This document shows, piece by piece, positions 15,930-25,148 of a stretch of DNA of 46,475 bases. Within the stretch, counting starts at the first letter, position 1; every line of letters starts with the position of its first letter. Both the position numbers and the translations under genes were made by a program. This stretch comes from JACKFB01 sp041389525 (GTDB lineage Bacteria; Myxococcota_A; UBA9042; PHBI01; JACKFB01). Under the pieces are notes generated by a model, which made no database searches, was not told the DNA's origin, and saw nothing but the letters and a program-made list of their open reading frames with translations. The stretch is from NCBI GenBank assembly GCA_041389525.1, contig JAWKRR010000057.1, forward strand, positions 1-46,475, read 5' to 3'.

Positions 15930-16714
15930 CAGACGCCCTCCTCGCGGAGCTTCCGCAGGTACGGCCCGAAGCCGCCCTCCCCCGCCCAGAAGCGGATGAG
16001 CTGGCCCACGCCGCGCGACGTAATCGTCGCCCCCGACAGCCCGTCCACCTTGTACGGCGCCTCCGCGGGCGGGCCCGCCTGGCCCTTGATGACGTCGATG
16101 ACGGGCTGGCCCTTGTCGTCGAAGAGCTCGCGCCCCGGCCACAGCGCCTTCCAGCGCGGGTTGTCGACCTCGCCGCCCAGCCCGGGGGTCTCGCCGTGCT
16201 GGTAGAAGGTCAGGCCGGCGATGGTGTCGAGGTCCGGCTCCAGCGCGAGGAAGCCGTAGAGCGTCGACCACAGCCCCTTGCCCTCGACGGGGAGGACCAG
16301 CAGGTCGGTCTTGGAGTCGGCGTCCTTGTCGATGAGGTACGCCATGGCCTGGTTGGGCAGGCGCTTGATGCCCGCGCCGTTCTTCGGAGCCGCGGTGCTG
16401 GTCTTCGGGTCCTTCTGCATCTTGAGCTGGTCGAAGGCGGCCAGCTCGGCCGGCGCCAGCTCGACGTAGGCGCCCGTGTCCAGGTCCACGACCTTCGAGG
16501 TCACGTGCTTCTCGTAGAGCGCGTTGATCTCGTCGCGGGTCAGGTGTCCCTCGCCGCCGACGCCAGCCACGCTGAGCACCTTGGATTTGCGGTCGAGCAG
16601 CTTGTTCTCGTCCTGGCGGTCCTTCAGCCCGACGCCGCTGGCCGACACGAAGACCGAGCAGACGAGACACACCAATGCGGCGAAGCCGATGATGTAGCCG
16701 GTGCTATACTGCAT
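15929..16714 (-). CDS. nqrC: Na+-NQR subunit C (covalent FMN)
   Basis: 261 aa. One N-terminal membrane helix and a periplasmic FMN-binding domain. The flavin acceptor is T230 in YKVDGLSGATITSRGV, the S(T)GAT motif modified by ApbE. GETPGLGGEVDNPRWKALWP is another family signature. The start overlaps the end of nqrB by 11 nt. Confidence 0.96.
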   Translation of the reverse strand: MQYSTGYIIGFAALVCLVCSVFVSASGVGLKDRQDENKLLDRKSKVLSVAGVGGEGHLTRDEINALYEKHVTSKVVDLDTGAYVELAPAELAAFDQLKMQKDPKTSTAAPKNGAGIKRLPNQAMAYLIDKDADSKTDLLVLPVEGKGLWSTLYGFLALEPDLDTIAGLTFYQHGETPGLGGEVDNPRWKALWPGRELFDDKGQPVIDVIKGQAGPPAEAPYKVDGLSGATITSRGVGQLIRFWAGEGGFGPYLRKLREEGV

Positions 16715-17936
16715 AGCGGGCGGCCCTCCTCTTGATGTTGCGCTGCACCAGGAAGTAGTCGATGAGCGGCGCGAACATGTTCATGAACAGGATCGCCAGC
16801 ATCATCCCCTCGGGGTAGGCCGGGTTGACGACGCGCACGAGGATGACCATCACGCCGATGCCGGCGCCGTAGATGAGCTTGCCGGTCTCGGTGAAGGCGC
16901 TGGTGACGGGGTCGGTGGCCATGAAGACCAGGCCGAAGGCGAAGCCGCCCAGGACGACGTGCCAGAGGAAGGGCATCGCGAACATCGGGTTGGTTTCGCT
17001 GCCGGCGGCGTTGAGGATCAGCGTCATCAGGAAGGCGCCCAGGAGCACGCCGACCATGGTGCGCCAGGAGCCGATCTGGGTGGCGACGAGCAGCAGCGCG
17101 CCGAGGACGCAGGCCAGGGCTGAGGTCTCGCCCATGGAGCCGGGGAGGAAGCCGAGGAAGGCGTCCATCCAGAGGTCGCCGCCCACCGCATAGGCGCCGG
17201 AGCTCCAGTCGATGGCGCCGGCGGCTGCGGCGCCGAGCGGGGTCGCGCCGGAGAGGCCGTCGACGAGCTGGGCGGCGATCCAGGGCTCATCGCCCGAGAT
17301 CTGCGCGGGGTAAGCGAAGAAGAGGAAGGCGCGGGCTGTCAGCGCGATGTTGAGCACGTTCATGCCGGTGCCGCCGAAGACCTCCTTGGCGAGGATGACG
17401 GCGAAGGCGATGCCCAGGGCGGTCTGCCACAGCGGGATGGTCGGGGGCAGGACCAGCGGGAAGAGGAACATGGTGACGAGGAAGCCCTCGTTGACCTCGT
17501 GGCGGCGCAGGATGGCCGAGCCGACCTCGATGGTGCCGCCGACGGCCGCGGTCACGATGAAGACCGGGAAGAACCAGAGCGCGCCGTAGACGACGTTGCC
17601 CAGGAGGCTGGCCGGGTCGTGACCGAAGCCGAGCATCGCGAAGAGCGCGGTGTGCCAATCGTCGATGGGCAGCGCGCCACGCGAGATGGCGAGGTTGGCC
17701 TGATAGCCCGTGTTGTACATGGCCATCAGGAGGCAGGGGACCAGCGCGACCACCACGATGATCATCATGCGCTTGAGATCGAGGGCGTCGCGGACGTGAA
17801 CCAGCCCCTTGGTGACCGTGCCCGGCGTGTACAGCAGCGTGTCGGGCGCCTCGAACAGCGCCTCGACCTTATGCAGCTTCCCGCCCGGCCCGAACTTGGG
17901 GGCCTGCTTGTCCAGGAACTTGCGGAGGGCCTTCAT
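16704..17936 (-). CDS. nqrB: Na+-NQR subunit B (covalent FMN, ion channel)
   Basis: 410 aa polytopic membrane protein. The FMN acceptor threonine is T232 in AAQLVDGLSGATPLG. RRHEVNEGFLVTMFLFPLVL and FGGTGMNVLNIALTARAFLF are conserved in NqrB. It carries the riboflavin/FMN relay and sodium pathway of the complex. The gap to nqrA is 7 bp. Confidence 0.97.
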   Translation of the reverse strand: MKALRKFLDKQAPKFGPGGKLHKVEALFEAPDTLLYTPGTVTKGLVHVRDALDLKRMMIIVVVALVPCLLMAMYNTGYQANLAISRGALPIDDWHTALFAMLGFGHDPASLLGNVVYGALWFFPVFIVTAAVGGTIEVGSAILRRHEVNEGFLVTMFLFPLVLPPTIPLWQTALGIAFAVILAKEVFGGTGMNVLNIALTARAFLFFAYPAQISGDEPWIAAQLVDGLSGATPLGAAAAGAIDWSSGAYAVGGDLWMDAFLGFLPGSMGETSALACVLGALLLVATQIGSWRTMVGVLLGAFLMTLILNAAGSETNPMFAMPFLWHVVLGGFAFGLVFMATDPVTSAFTETGKLIYGAGIGVMVILVRVVNPAYPEGMMLAILFMNMFAPLIDYFLVQRNIKRRAARYAV

Positions 17937-17943
17937 GGTGGGC

Positions 17944-19326
17944 TCAGCCCTCCTTCCAGATGGTGGTCAGGGTACGGCGCAGGTGCTTGCCGTAGTCCTC
18001 CTTGCCGGGACTCACGAACGAGCACAGGCCCAGGTCCTCCTCGTCGAGCTCGAGGCACCCGAGGGCCTCCGCCCGCTCGAGATCGTCGACCATCAGCGCC
18101 CGCAGCAGGAAGGTCGGCATGATGTCCAGCGGCATCACCCGCTCGTACATGCCGATCGGCACCATCGCGCGGTGCGAGCCGTAGGTCGTCGTGGTGAACG
18201 CGTACTCTTTCTTGGGCACGAAGCCGCTGAGGAACGCGCGCACCGTGGAGTACATGTTGCCGCCGGGGGCGAGCCAGCCGAGGAAGTGGCGCTCGCGATC
18301 CTCGGCGACGCAGGCCAGCGCTTGGTCGTAGGCGCCCAGGTAGCCGAAGATGTCGCCGCTGGCCTCGGCGCCGCACAGCACGGAGCCGCGCACGAAGCGG
18401 ACCTCGCCGTCGATGGTCTCGCCCGCGGCGAGCTGGTCGGTGCTGGCGCCCGCGCGGGTCCGGAGCAGGCGCGGCGAGCGCGCGGCCGGCCCGCCCAGGG
18501 CGATGACGCGGGTGACGTCGAGGCGGCCGGTCCGCAGCAGCGCGCCGATGGCGGCCGTGGCCTGGACGCCGATCGACCACGCGACGTGGCTGCGGTTCAC
18601 CGGGCTGAGTGTGTGGATGTGCGTGCCCGACAGCCCGGCGGGGTGCTTGCCCTTGAACTCCTCGACGGTCACGCGGGGCGGCGCGGACGCCGGCGCCAGC
18701 TTCGAGCCGGCCGCCATGCAGAAGTACACGGGCCCGTCGGTCAGCTTCGTCAGCGCCTCGACGCCGGCCCGGATGTCGCCCTCGCGACCCGCCATCACGA
18801 CGTCCATGTCGGGCGCGAGCGGGTTGGTGTCCATGGCGTTTACGAAGATGGCGGCGGGCTTCTCGTCGATGCTCGGCACGCGGCTGAAGGGGCGCGCGCG
18901 CAGGCCGGTCCACAGGCCGCTCTCGCTGAGCAGGGCGCGGACCGCGTCGCTGTCCAGCTCTGAGACCGGGCGCCCGGTGTAGCTCTCGAAGGGCTGGAAG
19001 TCGCTGTCCTTGGGCTGGCCGGACGCCTCGCTGGCGGTCAGCTCGATGACGATCGACTGCACGGCGCGCTTTTCGCCGCGGTTGACGGCGACGACGGTGC
19101 CGGCGCCGGGCGCGGTGAAGATGATCGAGCGGCCCTTGCGATCCTCGAACAGCGCTTGGCCGCGCTTGACCGCGTCGCCCTCGGCCACATGCATGCGCGG
19201 CTTCATGGTGGGGAAGTCGGCCGCGAGCACGGCGACCCGAGTGACCGGGGCGGCGTCGGAGATGACCTGCTGGGGCTTGCCGGCGATGGGCAGGTCGAGC
19301 CCTTTCTTGATGACGCGTACAGCCAT
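17944..19326 (-). CDS. nqrA: Na+-NQR subunit A
   Basis: 460 aa soluble-type subunit. The N-terminal barrel-sandwich domain reads KKGLDLPIAGKPQQVISDAA and ends VAEGDAVKRGQALFEDRK; the central part has IHTLSPVNRSHVAWSIGVQ and the C-terminal part AFTTTTYGSHRAMVPIGMYE and DIMPTFLLRALMVDDLERAE. It is the first gene of the operon, and its position and length match nqrA. The complex couples NADH:ubiquinone oxidoreduction to Na+ export. No clear promoter was identified upstream. Confidence 0.96.
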   Translation of the reverse strand: MAVRVIKKGLDLPIAGKPQQVISDAAPVTRVAVLAADFPTMKPRMHVAEGDAVKRGQALFEDRKGRSIIFTAPGAGTVVAVNRGEKRAVQSIVIELTASEASGQPKDSDFQPFESYTGRPVSELDSDAVRALLSESGLWTGLRARPFSRVPSIDEKPAAIFVNAMDTNPLAPDMDVVMAGREGDIRAGVEALTKLTDGPVYFCMAAGSKLAPASAPPRVTVEEFKGKHPAGLSGTHIHTLSPVNRSHVAWSIGVQATAAIGALLRTGRLDVTRVIALGGPAARSPRLLRTRAGASTDQLAAGETIDGEVRFVRGSVLCGAEASGDIFGYLGAYDQALACVAEDRERHFLGWLAPGGNMYSTVRAFLSGFVPKKEYAFTTTTYGSHRAMVPIGMYERVMPLDIMPTFLLRALMVDDLERAEALGCLELDEEDLGLCSFVSPGKEDYGKHLRRTLTTIWKEG

Positions 19327-19810
19327 GCTCTACCCGGGTGGCGGTGCGACGTTGCGTCCGCCCTTATCCGAGGGGCGGAGCGAGAGCGCAACTGTTGTGT
19401 GCAAGTTCAACCGCAGTCTGACCCGTACCTCAAGCCAGAACCCGCGCTCGTTCACAAGGGCGAACCGACAAACGCGTGCCCGGCGCGCGCGTCGCCCGAG
19501 CGCGCTGCATCAGGCCGGGCGGGCGAAAACCGGTCATCGCGCGGTCGCGGCGCGGGGCCTTCGCCGGGAGGTTGCGGGGAAGGGCTGGCCCGGGAGGGGT
19601 GTCACGGGGCGCGGGGGTGTCGCGATCGCGGGCGGTGGGTGTCGCGGATCACGAGCGGCCCTTCCACGGGGCGCGGACGGCGCCGAGCGGCAGCGGCGGG
19701 CGGGGACTTGGAGCCGGCCGCCGCAGGGGATACCCTGGCGATGACGTCACCGCCCCATCGCACGGAGCAAACGGCCCCTCCGGCTCCGGACAGCCCGCAG
19801 GAGTCTGGAC
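19327..19810. other. Intergenic region between nqrA and the CBS gene (divergent)
   Basis: About 480 bp, very GC-rich in its right half, with short imperfect GTGTCGCG-type repeats around 19617-19645. No gene recognised. It must hold the nqr promoter (minus strand) and that of the CBS gene. Confidence 0.5.
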
Positions 19811-20296
19811 ATGCAGTCACGCACCGCCGCCGACATCATGGACAGCTCGGAGCTGACCCTGACCCCCGAGATCGCCCTCGTCACGGCGATGCGAACGCTG
19901 CTGCGGTCCAAGGTCACGGGGGCCCCGGTCATCGACGCCGACGGGCGGATCTGCGGCATGCTGACCGAGAAAGACTGCCTCTCGGCCGTGCTGCGGCAGG
20001 CGATGGAGGGCGCGCCCGGCGCGACCGTGGGCGACTTCATGACCAGCCCCGCCGAGACCGTGTCGCCGAGCGCCCAGCTACTCGACATCACCCGCATCTT
20101 CCTCAGCCGCCCCTTCCGCAAGATCCCGGTCGTCGACGCCGACGGCCGCGTGCTGGGCCAGGTGAGCCGCCGCGACCTCCTGCGCGCGCTCGAGTCGGAC
20201 AAGGACAACCCCTTCCTGTACGGGACGGCGGACCACACCGCGCAGGACACGGGCGGGGTCCACTCGGCCATGCAGCGAGCGCTCGGCAAGTCCTGA
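19811..20296 (+). CDS. Tandem CBS-domain protein
   Basis: 161 aa made almost wholly of two CBS domains: residues about 8-60 (ADIMDSSELTLTPEIALVTA, GAPVIDADGRICGMLTEKDC) and about 75-130 (VGDFMTSPAETVSPSAQLLD, RKIPVVDADGRVLGQVSRRD). Stand-alone CBS pairs bind adenine nucleotides and modulate partners. No partner domain or neighbouring enzyme gives the target. The gene is monocistronic. Confidence 0.9.
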   Translation: MQSRTAADIMDSSELTLTPEIALVTAMRTLLRSKVTGAPVIDADGRICGMLTEKDCLSAVLRQAMEGAPGATVGDFMTSPAETVSPSAQLLDITRIFLSRPFRKIPVVDADGRVLGQVSRRDLLRALESDKDNPFLYGTADHTAQDTGGVHSAMQRALGKS

Positions 20297-20628
20297 GGGC
20301 CGAGGGGCGCGTGGTCGACGGGGCCTAGCGGGTCGCCGGGGCGGGCTAAGCCGAATGGCCAACGGCGAAGCATGCCGCGTCCGTACGGGCGGGCGGGCGT
20401 CTCAGGACGTGACATCCCACCGAAAGTATACGCAGATGAGTGCCAGATATTCCCTGTAAAATCGAAAACTAAACAGGGGTCGGGTCCAATCTTAGGACTT
20501 GCTATCCGGCAACCTCATCTGCGACAGCAGGCCCACGCTCATCCGCCGACCAGAGGCCTTCCAAAGTCGCCCGCCCAGCACGACCGCCCCCCACTCGAAT
20601 CCTCAGCATCACTTGCGGAGAAAATCCC

Positions 20629-20673
20629 TGTGAATGCTAGCGATAAAAGTGAGAATTGAGGGTGCCTGACCCC
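20629..20673 (-). repeat. R1 dispersed repeat, copy a
   Basis: Read on the minus strand: GGGGTCAGGCACCCTCAATT, then CTCACTTTTATCGC. Matches the other R1 copies at 20801, 30691, 31017, 39417 and 41539. Confidence 0.7.
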
Positions 20674-20800
20674 CATCGCTAGGGGCTATCAAGCCCAAGC
20701 TCAGCGGCCCCAAGAGACCGGCGACTGGAGGCAGGGGGGGCCGCCCTCCCCTGCCGCTGGACAAGGGTCCGTCGATGACACCATTCAAGTCGCAATACTT

Positions 20801-20845
20801 CGTAATCACTAAAGATAAAAATGAGAACTGAGGGTATCCGACCCC
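20801..20845 (-). repeat. R1 dispersed repeat, copy b
   Basis: Read on the minus strand: GGGGTCGGATACCCTCAGTT, then CTCATTTTTATC and TGATTACG. It ends 16 bp before the NmrA-like gene. Confidence 0.75.
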
Positions 20846-20860
20846 ACCTCGGGAGATAGC

Positions 20861-21706
20861 ATGAAGATCGCAGTAACGGCCGCCTCTGGACAGCTGGGAG
20901 GCGAGATCGCTCGGGCGCTGACGGCCATGCTCGGGAGCGAATCCGTCGTGGGCTTGGCGCGGACCCCGGAGAAGGCGAGCGGGCTTGGCATCGACGTCCG
21001 GCCGGGGGACTACGGGCGGCCCGACCAGCTCGCTGCGTCGCTCGCTGGGGTGGACGCGGTGCTCCTCGTGTCTGGTATGGACGCACCGGACAAGCGCATC
21101 GAACAGCACCGAAACGTCATCGAAGCCGCCCGGTCGGCCGGCGTCCGGAAGATCGTCTACACCAGCATCCAGGGCCTCCCCGAGGGCACGGGGTTCTCGC
21201 CGGTGGTGCAGAGCAACCGGCAGACCGAGACCGACGTCCGCGACAGCGGGCTCGAGTGGGTCATCGGGCGCAACGGGATCTACATCGAGCCGGACGTGGA
21301 GTACCTGGAGACGTACAAAGCCAACGGCGAGATCGCCAACTGCGCCGGCGACGCGAAGTGCGGCTACACGACGCGGGGCGAGCTGGCCTATGCCTACGCG
21401 CGCCTGCTTACCGGGGCGGAGCACAGCGGCCAGACCTACAACCTCCACGGCGAGCCCATCACCCAGAGCCAGTTGGCCGAGTACCTGAACCGCGCCTTCG
21501 GAACCCGGCTCACCTATCGCCCGATGTCGGTCGACGCGTACCGCGAGGACCGCGTGGGCGAGCTAGGCCCCTTCCTCGGCGGCATCATCGCGGGGATTTA
21601 CGAGGGCATCCGAGCCGGCGCCCTCGACGTGCCCAGCGACTACGCGAAGGCCGCGGGGCGAGCGCACCAAAGCTGGGACGATTATTTCGTCCCCGCGTCC
21701 GATTGA
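20861..21706 (+). CDS. NmrA/QOR2-like NAD(P)H-binding oxidoreductase
   Basis: 281 aa atypical short-chain dehydrogenase fold. Rossmann motif MKIAVTAASGQLGGEIARAL at the N-terminus, then VIEAARSAGVRKIVYTSIQG and LEWVIGRNGIYIEPDVEYLE. It resembles E. coli QorB/YtfG (NAD(P)H:quinone oxidoreductase 2) and NmrA-like sensors; the active Tyr-xxx-Lys of classical SDRs is absent. It starts directly after an R1 repeat, which may carry its promoter. Substrate unknown. Confidence 0.82.
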   Translation: MKIAVTAASGQLGGEIARALTAMLGSESVVGLARTPEKASGLGIDVRPGDYGRPDQLAASLAGVDAVLLVSGMDAPDKRIEQHRNVIEAARSAGVRKIVYTSIQGLPEGTGFSPVVQSNRQTETDVRDSGLEWVIGRNGIYIEPDVEYLETYKANGEIANCAGDAKCGYTTRGELAYAYARLLTGAEHSGQTYNLHGEPITQSQLAEYLNRAFGTRLTYRPMSVDAYREDRVGELGPFLGGIIAGIYEGIRAGALDVPSDYAKAAGRAHQSWDDYFVPASD

Positions 21707-21737
21707 ATCGAGGCGATCGTGGGGATAGGAGTGAGGG

Positions 21738-22826
21738 GTGCACTCCTCACTGTCCCGTTGGGTGTTGGCGGCGCTTTTCGGCTTGTGCGTCGGGTGGGCG
21801 GGGACGTCTCCGGCGCTTGCTGACGACGCGGCTACCGCGGATGGGGACGGCGCAGCCGACGCGGCGGAGGAGTGTGGCGGCTCGCGCGAGGCCACGGGCC
21901 GCTCGCCCAGCAGCCGCGCGGACTCGGGGCGGACTCGCACCCGGTGCGTGAAGCCCGAGATCGATTGGCCTCGCCCGGCGGTGTTGGTCGACGACGAGCA
22001 GCTAGCCATCGACGCCTTGAAAGCCGGCGCGGTGCAGCTCGCGGTGTCTCAGGGCATTCACGGGGCCGGGCTCGGGCTCGAGATCTGCGCCCTCGCGGGC
22101 TGTCGCCGAGAGCGGCAGTGGGCCTCGGCGGCCGTCGCTGGCAGCGTGGTCGGTTTCGGCACCGTGCTGCTGGCCACCGGCGTCCGCCTGGACCCGCGAC
22201 TCTCTCTCGCAATGCGGTACGGCAACGTCTGGGGGACCGCGTCGGCCTACCTGCTCTTTGGCGCGACGAGTCGATTCTATGACGAGTCGTCAGGCGCGAG
22301 CGGGAATCGGAAGGCCCTCATCGGCGCGATGATGGCAGGGCAAATTGGGGGCTTATTGCTGGGCAATCTCGCGTGGCGGGGCCTGCGCTTCGACGAGGCG
22401 GACGCTGACGCCGCCTTCGGTGCCGCCATGTGGGCCTCGGGGCTGGCCGGGCTGCTGGCGGCGCCCATCAGCGGGGGCACCGCCGACATCCGCGTCGTCC
22501 ACGGGGCCGTATTCGCGGTCGGCCAGCTCGGCCTCATCGGCGGCTACGCGCTCTCCCGGCACGCGCACCTCTCGCGCCGCCGGGTCTGGCTCATCCAGCT
22601 CGGCGGGCTCTTGGGCGGGGCGACCGGCACCGCCATCCCCTTCCTCCTAAGCGACGTGAACGGCGGGGAAGCCGCCTTCTACAGCGCCGCGGGGGGCGCG
22701 TTGGCCGGGATGATCTTGGTCGCCGCCCTCACCCGACGCATGGACGGCCCGCCCATCGCCGTCGATCTCGGCTTCCGCCCTGCACCCGGCGGCGCGGTCG
22801 CCACGGTCGGCGGCCGCTGGCGTTAA
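21738..22826 (+). CDS. Predicted multi-pass membrane protein, function unknown
   Basis: 362 aa. Signal-like N-terminus (VLAALFGLCVGWAGTSPALA) followed by an acidic, low-complexity stretch to about residue 70. Then about eight hydrophobic segments rich in Gly/Ala, e.g. ALIGAMMAGQIGGLLLGNLA and LIQLGGLLGGATGTAIPFLL. No family recognised; the style is common in myxobacterial inner or outer membrane hypotheticals. It lies 31 bp after the reductase gene and may be cotranscribed. Confidence 0.7.
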   Translation: MHSSLSRWVLAALFGLCVGWAGTSPALADDAATADGDGAADAAEECGGSREATGRSPSSRADSGRTRTRCVKPEIDWPRPAVLVDDEQLAIDALKAGAVQLAVSQGIHGAGLGLEICALAGCRRERQWASAAVAGSVVGFGTVLLATGVRLDPRLSLAMRYGNVWGTASAYLLFGATSRFYDESSGASGNRKALIGAMMAGQIGGLLLGNLAWRGLRFDEADADAAFGAAMWASGLAGLLAAPISGGTADIRVVHGAVFAVGQLGLIGGYALSRHAHLSRRRVWLIQLGGLLGGATGTAIPFLLSDVNGGEAAFYSAAGGALAGMILVAALTRRMDGPPIAVDLGFRPAPGGAVATVGGRWR

Positions 22827-22920
22827 GCCCGCCCGAGATCCTCGCTCGCCCATCCCCACCGACCTCGCGACGAGCGCCCGGGCGGGCCAGCGAACCAGCC
22901 AGCCCGCTCCGGACCGACGG

Positions 22921-23934
22921 CTACCAGCCCTCCAACACGATCTTGCCGATCGCCCGCCCCGCCTCGAGCGTCTTGTGCGCGGCGCGCAGGTTGGCCGCGT
23001 TGATGGGCGAGACCACCTCGTTCGCGGTGCCGGCGATTCGCCCCGCGTCGACCCACTCGGCCACGCGATTGAGCAACCGGTGCTGCTCGATCATGTCGGG
23101 CGTCTGGAACATCGCGCGCGTGAACATCAGCTCCCACGAGAAGGTCGCCGCCTTCTGCCGCACCACCGCCTGCTCGAGCGGCCGCTTGTTCTCGACGATG
23201 GACACGATGCCGCCCTGGGGCCGAATCAGGTCCGCCGCCGCGTCCCAGTGCCCGTCGGTGTCGTTGAACAGCGCGATGTAGTCGACGAACTTCAGCCCCA
23301 GCGCCTCCACCTGCGGCCGCAGCGGCTCGCGGTGGTTGATGACGTGGTCGGCACCCAGCTTCGTGACCCACGCCGCCGACTCCGGCCGCGAGGCGGTCGC
23401 CAGCACGGTCAGCCCCGCGATCTTCGCCAGCTGAATCCCGATGGAGCCGACGCCGCCAGCCCCGCCCACGATGAGCAGCGTCTGCCCCGCGTTGGCGCCG
23501 CCGACGTCAATGCCCAGGCGGTCGAAGAAGGCCTCGTACGCGGTGATGGCGGTCAGGGGCAGCGCCGCCGCCTGGGCAAAGTCCAGCGACCGCGGCTTGC
23601 GCCCCACGATGCGCTCGTCCACGAGCTGCCGCTCCGAGTCGCTGCCCGGCCGCGTGATGTCGCCGGCGTAGAAGACCTCGTCGCCGGGCTTGAACAGCGT
23701 CACGCCCGGCCCGACCGCCTCCACGACGCCCGCCGCGTCCCAGCCCAGGACCTTCGGCGAGGCCTCGACGTGGTCCTTCGGCGCGCGAACCTTCGTGTCG
23801 ACCGGGTTCACCGCGATGGCGCGCACCGAGACCAGCAGGTCGCGCCCCGTCGGCGTGGGATCCGCCAGCTCGAGATCGAGCAGCGACTCCGGGTGATCGA
23901 TGGGCAGGTATCGGGTCAGTCCAACGGCTCTCAT
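22921..23934 (-). CDS. MDR-superfamily alcohol dehydrogenase/quinone reductase
   Basis: 337 aa from ATG at 23934 (MRAVGLTRYLPIDHPESLLD). GroES-like N-terminal domain (AIAVNPVDTKVRAPKDH, VLGWDAAGVVEAVGPGV) and Rossmann domain with the pyrophosphate motif LLIVGGAGGVGSIGIQLAKI. VNPVDTKVR and the lack of zinc-binding cysteines indicate the zinc-independent quinone-oxidoreductase branch (ZADH/QOR-like). Divergent from a lysR gene, which probably controls it. Confidence 0.88.
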   Translation of the reverse strand: MRAVGLTRYLPIDHPESLLDLELADPTPTGRDLLVSVRAIAVNPVDTKVRAPKDHVEASPKVLGWDAAGVVEAVGPGVTLFKPGDEVFYAGDITRPGSDSERQLVDERIVGRKPRSLDFAQAAALPLTAITAYEAFFDRLGIDVGGANAGQTLLIVGGAGGVGSIGIQLAKIAGLTVLATASRPESAAWVTKLGADHVINHREPLRPQVEALGLKFVDYIALFNDTDGHWDAAADLIRPQGGIVSIVENKRPLEQAVVRQKAATFSWELMFTRAMFQTPDMIEQHRLLNRVAEWVDAGRIAGTANEVVSPINAANLRAAHKTLEAGRAIGKIVLEGW

Positions 23935-24083
23935 CGTGTTCTCCTGGTGCTGCGCGGCGAGAACGCCCATTCGCAGCGACTGCTTGTAAACGGCGGCGCG
24001 CGTGGCATCCTCGGCCGGGCCGCGCACTCCATAAATACTCCCATTATCGCGCAGCGCGTCACGAAGAATCCCCGCAACTCTAT

Positions 24084-24096
24084 CAACGAACGGTTG
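24084..24096. promoter_or_regulatory. Possible LysR operator between the divergent MDR and lysR genes
   Basis: Dyad CAAC-GAACG-GTTG, 11 bp before the lysR ATG, within the 173-bp intergenic region. Divergent layout and position suit a LysR autoregulatory site, but the dyad is short. Confidence 0.3.
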
Positions 24097-24107
24097 TAAA
24101 TTCGGCC

Positions 24108-25049
24108 ATGAAAGTCCGCGAAATGGAGCTGCTCGTCCGCGTCGCCGAGACCGGCTCGATGACCCTCGCCGCCCGACAGCTCCACGTCACGCCGGCGGCC
24201 GTCAGCGCGACGATTCAGCGGATCGAGGACGCGATCGGGGTGCGGCTCTTTGAGCGCACGACGCGCACGCTGCACCCCACCGATGAGGGCCTGTTGGTCA
24301 TCGAGGGCTGCCAGGAGGTCGTCGAGCGCTGGCAGCGCGCGCTGGACGACGCGCGGGGCGATGGCGCCGAGCTTGGCGGCACGGTGCACCTGGCGGCGCC
24401 CGCCGACACGACGTACCAGGTCATCCAGACCGCGGTGGCCGAGCTTTGCGCGACCCACCCGAAGCTGCGCGTGGTCGTGAACACCAGCGACGCGATTCAG
24501 CACCTGCACCGCGACGCCATCGACATGGCGATTCGCTACGGCGCGCTTCAGGACAGCACGCTGACGGCGCGGACGCTGGCGACGGCCCCGCGCATCCTGG
24601 TCGCCGCGCCGGCCTATCTCGCGCAGCGCGGCACCCCCGAGACCCCCGACGCGCTGAGCGACCACCGCTGCCTGACGCTGCAGCTCTCGAACGTGCCGGC
24701 GGTCTCGTGGCGGCTCGAGCGCGGCGGCGAGGTGCACGTGCTGACCGTCGAGAGCCCGCTCTGCGGCAACGGCTACCTCGCGCGGCAGTGGGCGATCGCC
24801 GGCATGGGCATCGCCTTCAAGAGCCTCTTCGACGTCATCGACGACCTCGAGGCCGGCCGCCTGGTGCGAGTGCTGCCCGAGTACACCGGCGGCGACCTGC
24901 CCATCCACGCCGTCTTCCCCAGCCGCCGCTTCCAGCCCGCCCGCGTGCGAGCCCTCGACGCGGCCATCACGGCCCAGTTCGCCGCCCGCTCAGCCCGCTG
25001 CGACGCGTGGATGCGCGGCCCGGCGGCCCCAGCAAGTCTCAAGTCCTGA
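24108..25049 (+). CDS. LysR-family transcriptional regulator
   Basis: 313 aa. N-terminal winged helix-turn-helix (MELLVRVAETGSMTLAARQL, VTPAAVSATIQRIEDAIGVR, LFERTTRTLHPTDEG) and a C-terminal periplasmic-binding-like effector domain (RDAIDMAIRYGALQDSTL, GNGYLARQWAIAGMGIAFKS). Of the CrgA/PA-type group typically controlling a divergent oxidoreductase. Its last residues (ASLKS) and stop are encoded by the R2 dispersed repeat at 25032, so the original C-terminus may have been replaced. Confidence 0.93.
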   Translation: MKVREMELLVRVAETGSMTLAARQLHVTPAAVSATIQRIEDAIGVRLFERTTRTLHPTDEGLLVIEGCQEVVERWQRALDDARGDGAELGGTVHLAAPADTTYQVIQTAVAELCATHPKLRVVVNTSDAIQHLHRDAIDMAIRYGALQDSTLTARTLATAPRILVAAPAYLAQRGTPETPDALSDHRCLTLQLSNVPAVSWRLERGGEVHVLTVESPLCGNGYLARQWAIAGMGIAFKSLFDVIDDLEAGRLVRVLPEYTGGDLPIHAVFPSRRFQPARVRALDAAITAQFAARSARCDAWMRGPAAPASLKS

Positions 25050-25061
25050 CACGACCCCTAG
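25032..25061 (+). repeat. Dispersed short repeat (R2), copy at the lysR 3' end
   Basis: GCAAGTCTCAAGTCCTGACA then CGACCCCTAG, one mismatch from the copy at 10401-10430. It supplies the lysR stop codon. Confidence 0.75.
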
Positions 25062-25092
25062 CGCGTCCTGGCGCGCACGAGAACTTCCGCGC

Positions 25093-25127
25093 TTGACCTC
25101 CGGCGCCTTAAATCGTACATCGACGAT
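25093..25127 (+). promoter_or_regulatory. arsR promoter/operator
   Basis: TTGACC (25093) and TACATC (25116) are 17 bp apart. A dyad ATCGT-N6-ACGAT (25112-25127) covers the -10, the usual layout for repression by ArsR/SmtB proteins. arsR starts at 25149. Confidence 0.6.
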
Positions 25128-25148
25128 ATACGCTCACCCGGACGCGTC

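Larger units (their letters stand above)
20297..20860. other. Repeat-bearing intergenic region
   Basis: About 560 bp without a gene. It holds two inverted-orientation copies of the R1 dispersed repeat (20629-20673 and 20801-20845) and one R2-like segment (about 20474-20502: AGGGGTCGGGTCC, then ACTTGC). The AT-richer patches (CTGTAAAATCGAAAACTAAA) contrast with the surroundings. Confidence 0.6.

Noticed and set aside
12311..19326. Rnf complex instead of Na+-NQR
   Set aside because: NqrA, the NqrF ferredoxin/FAD fusion, NqrM and six nqr genes in canonical order identify Na+-NQR; RnfB/RnfC are absent.
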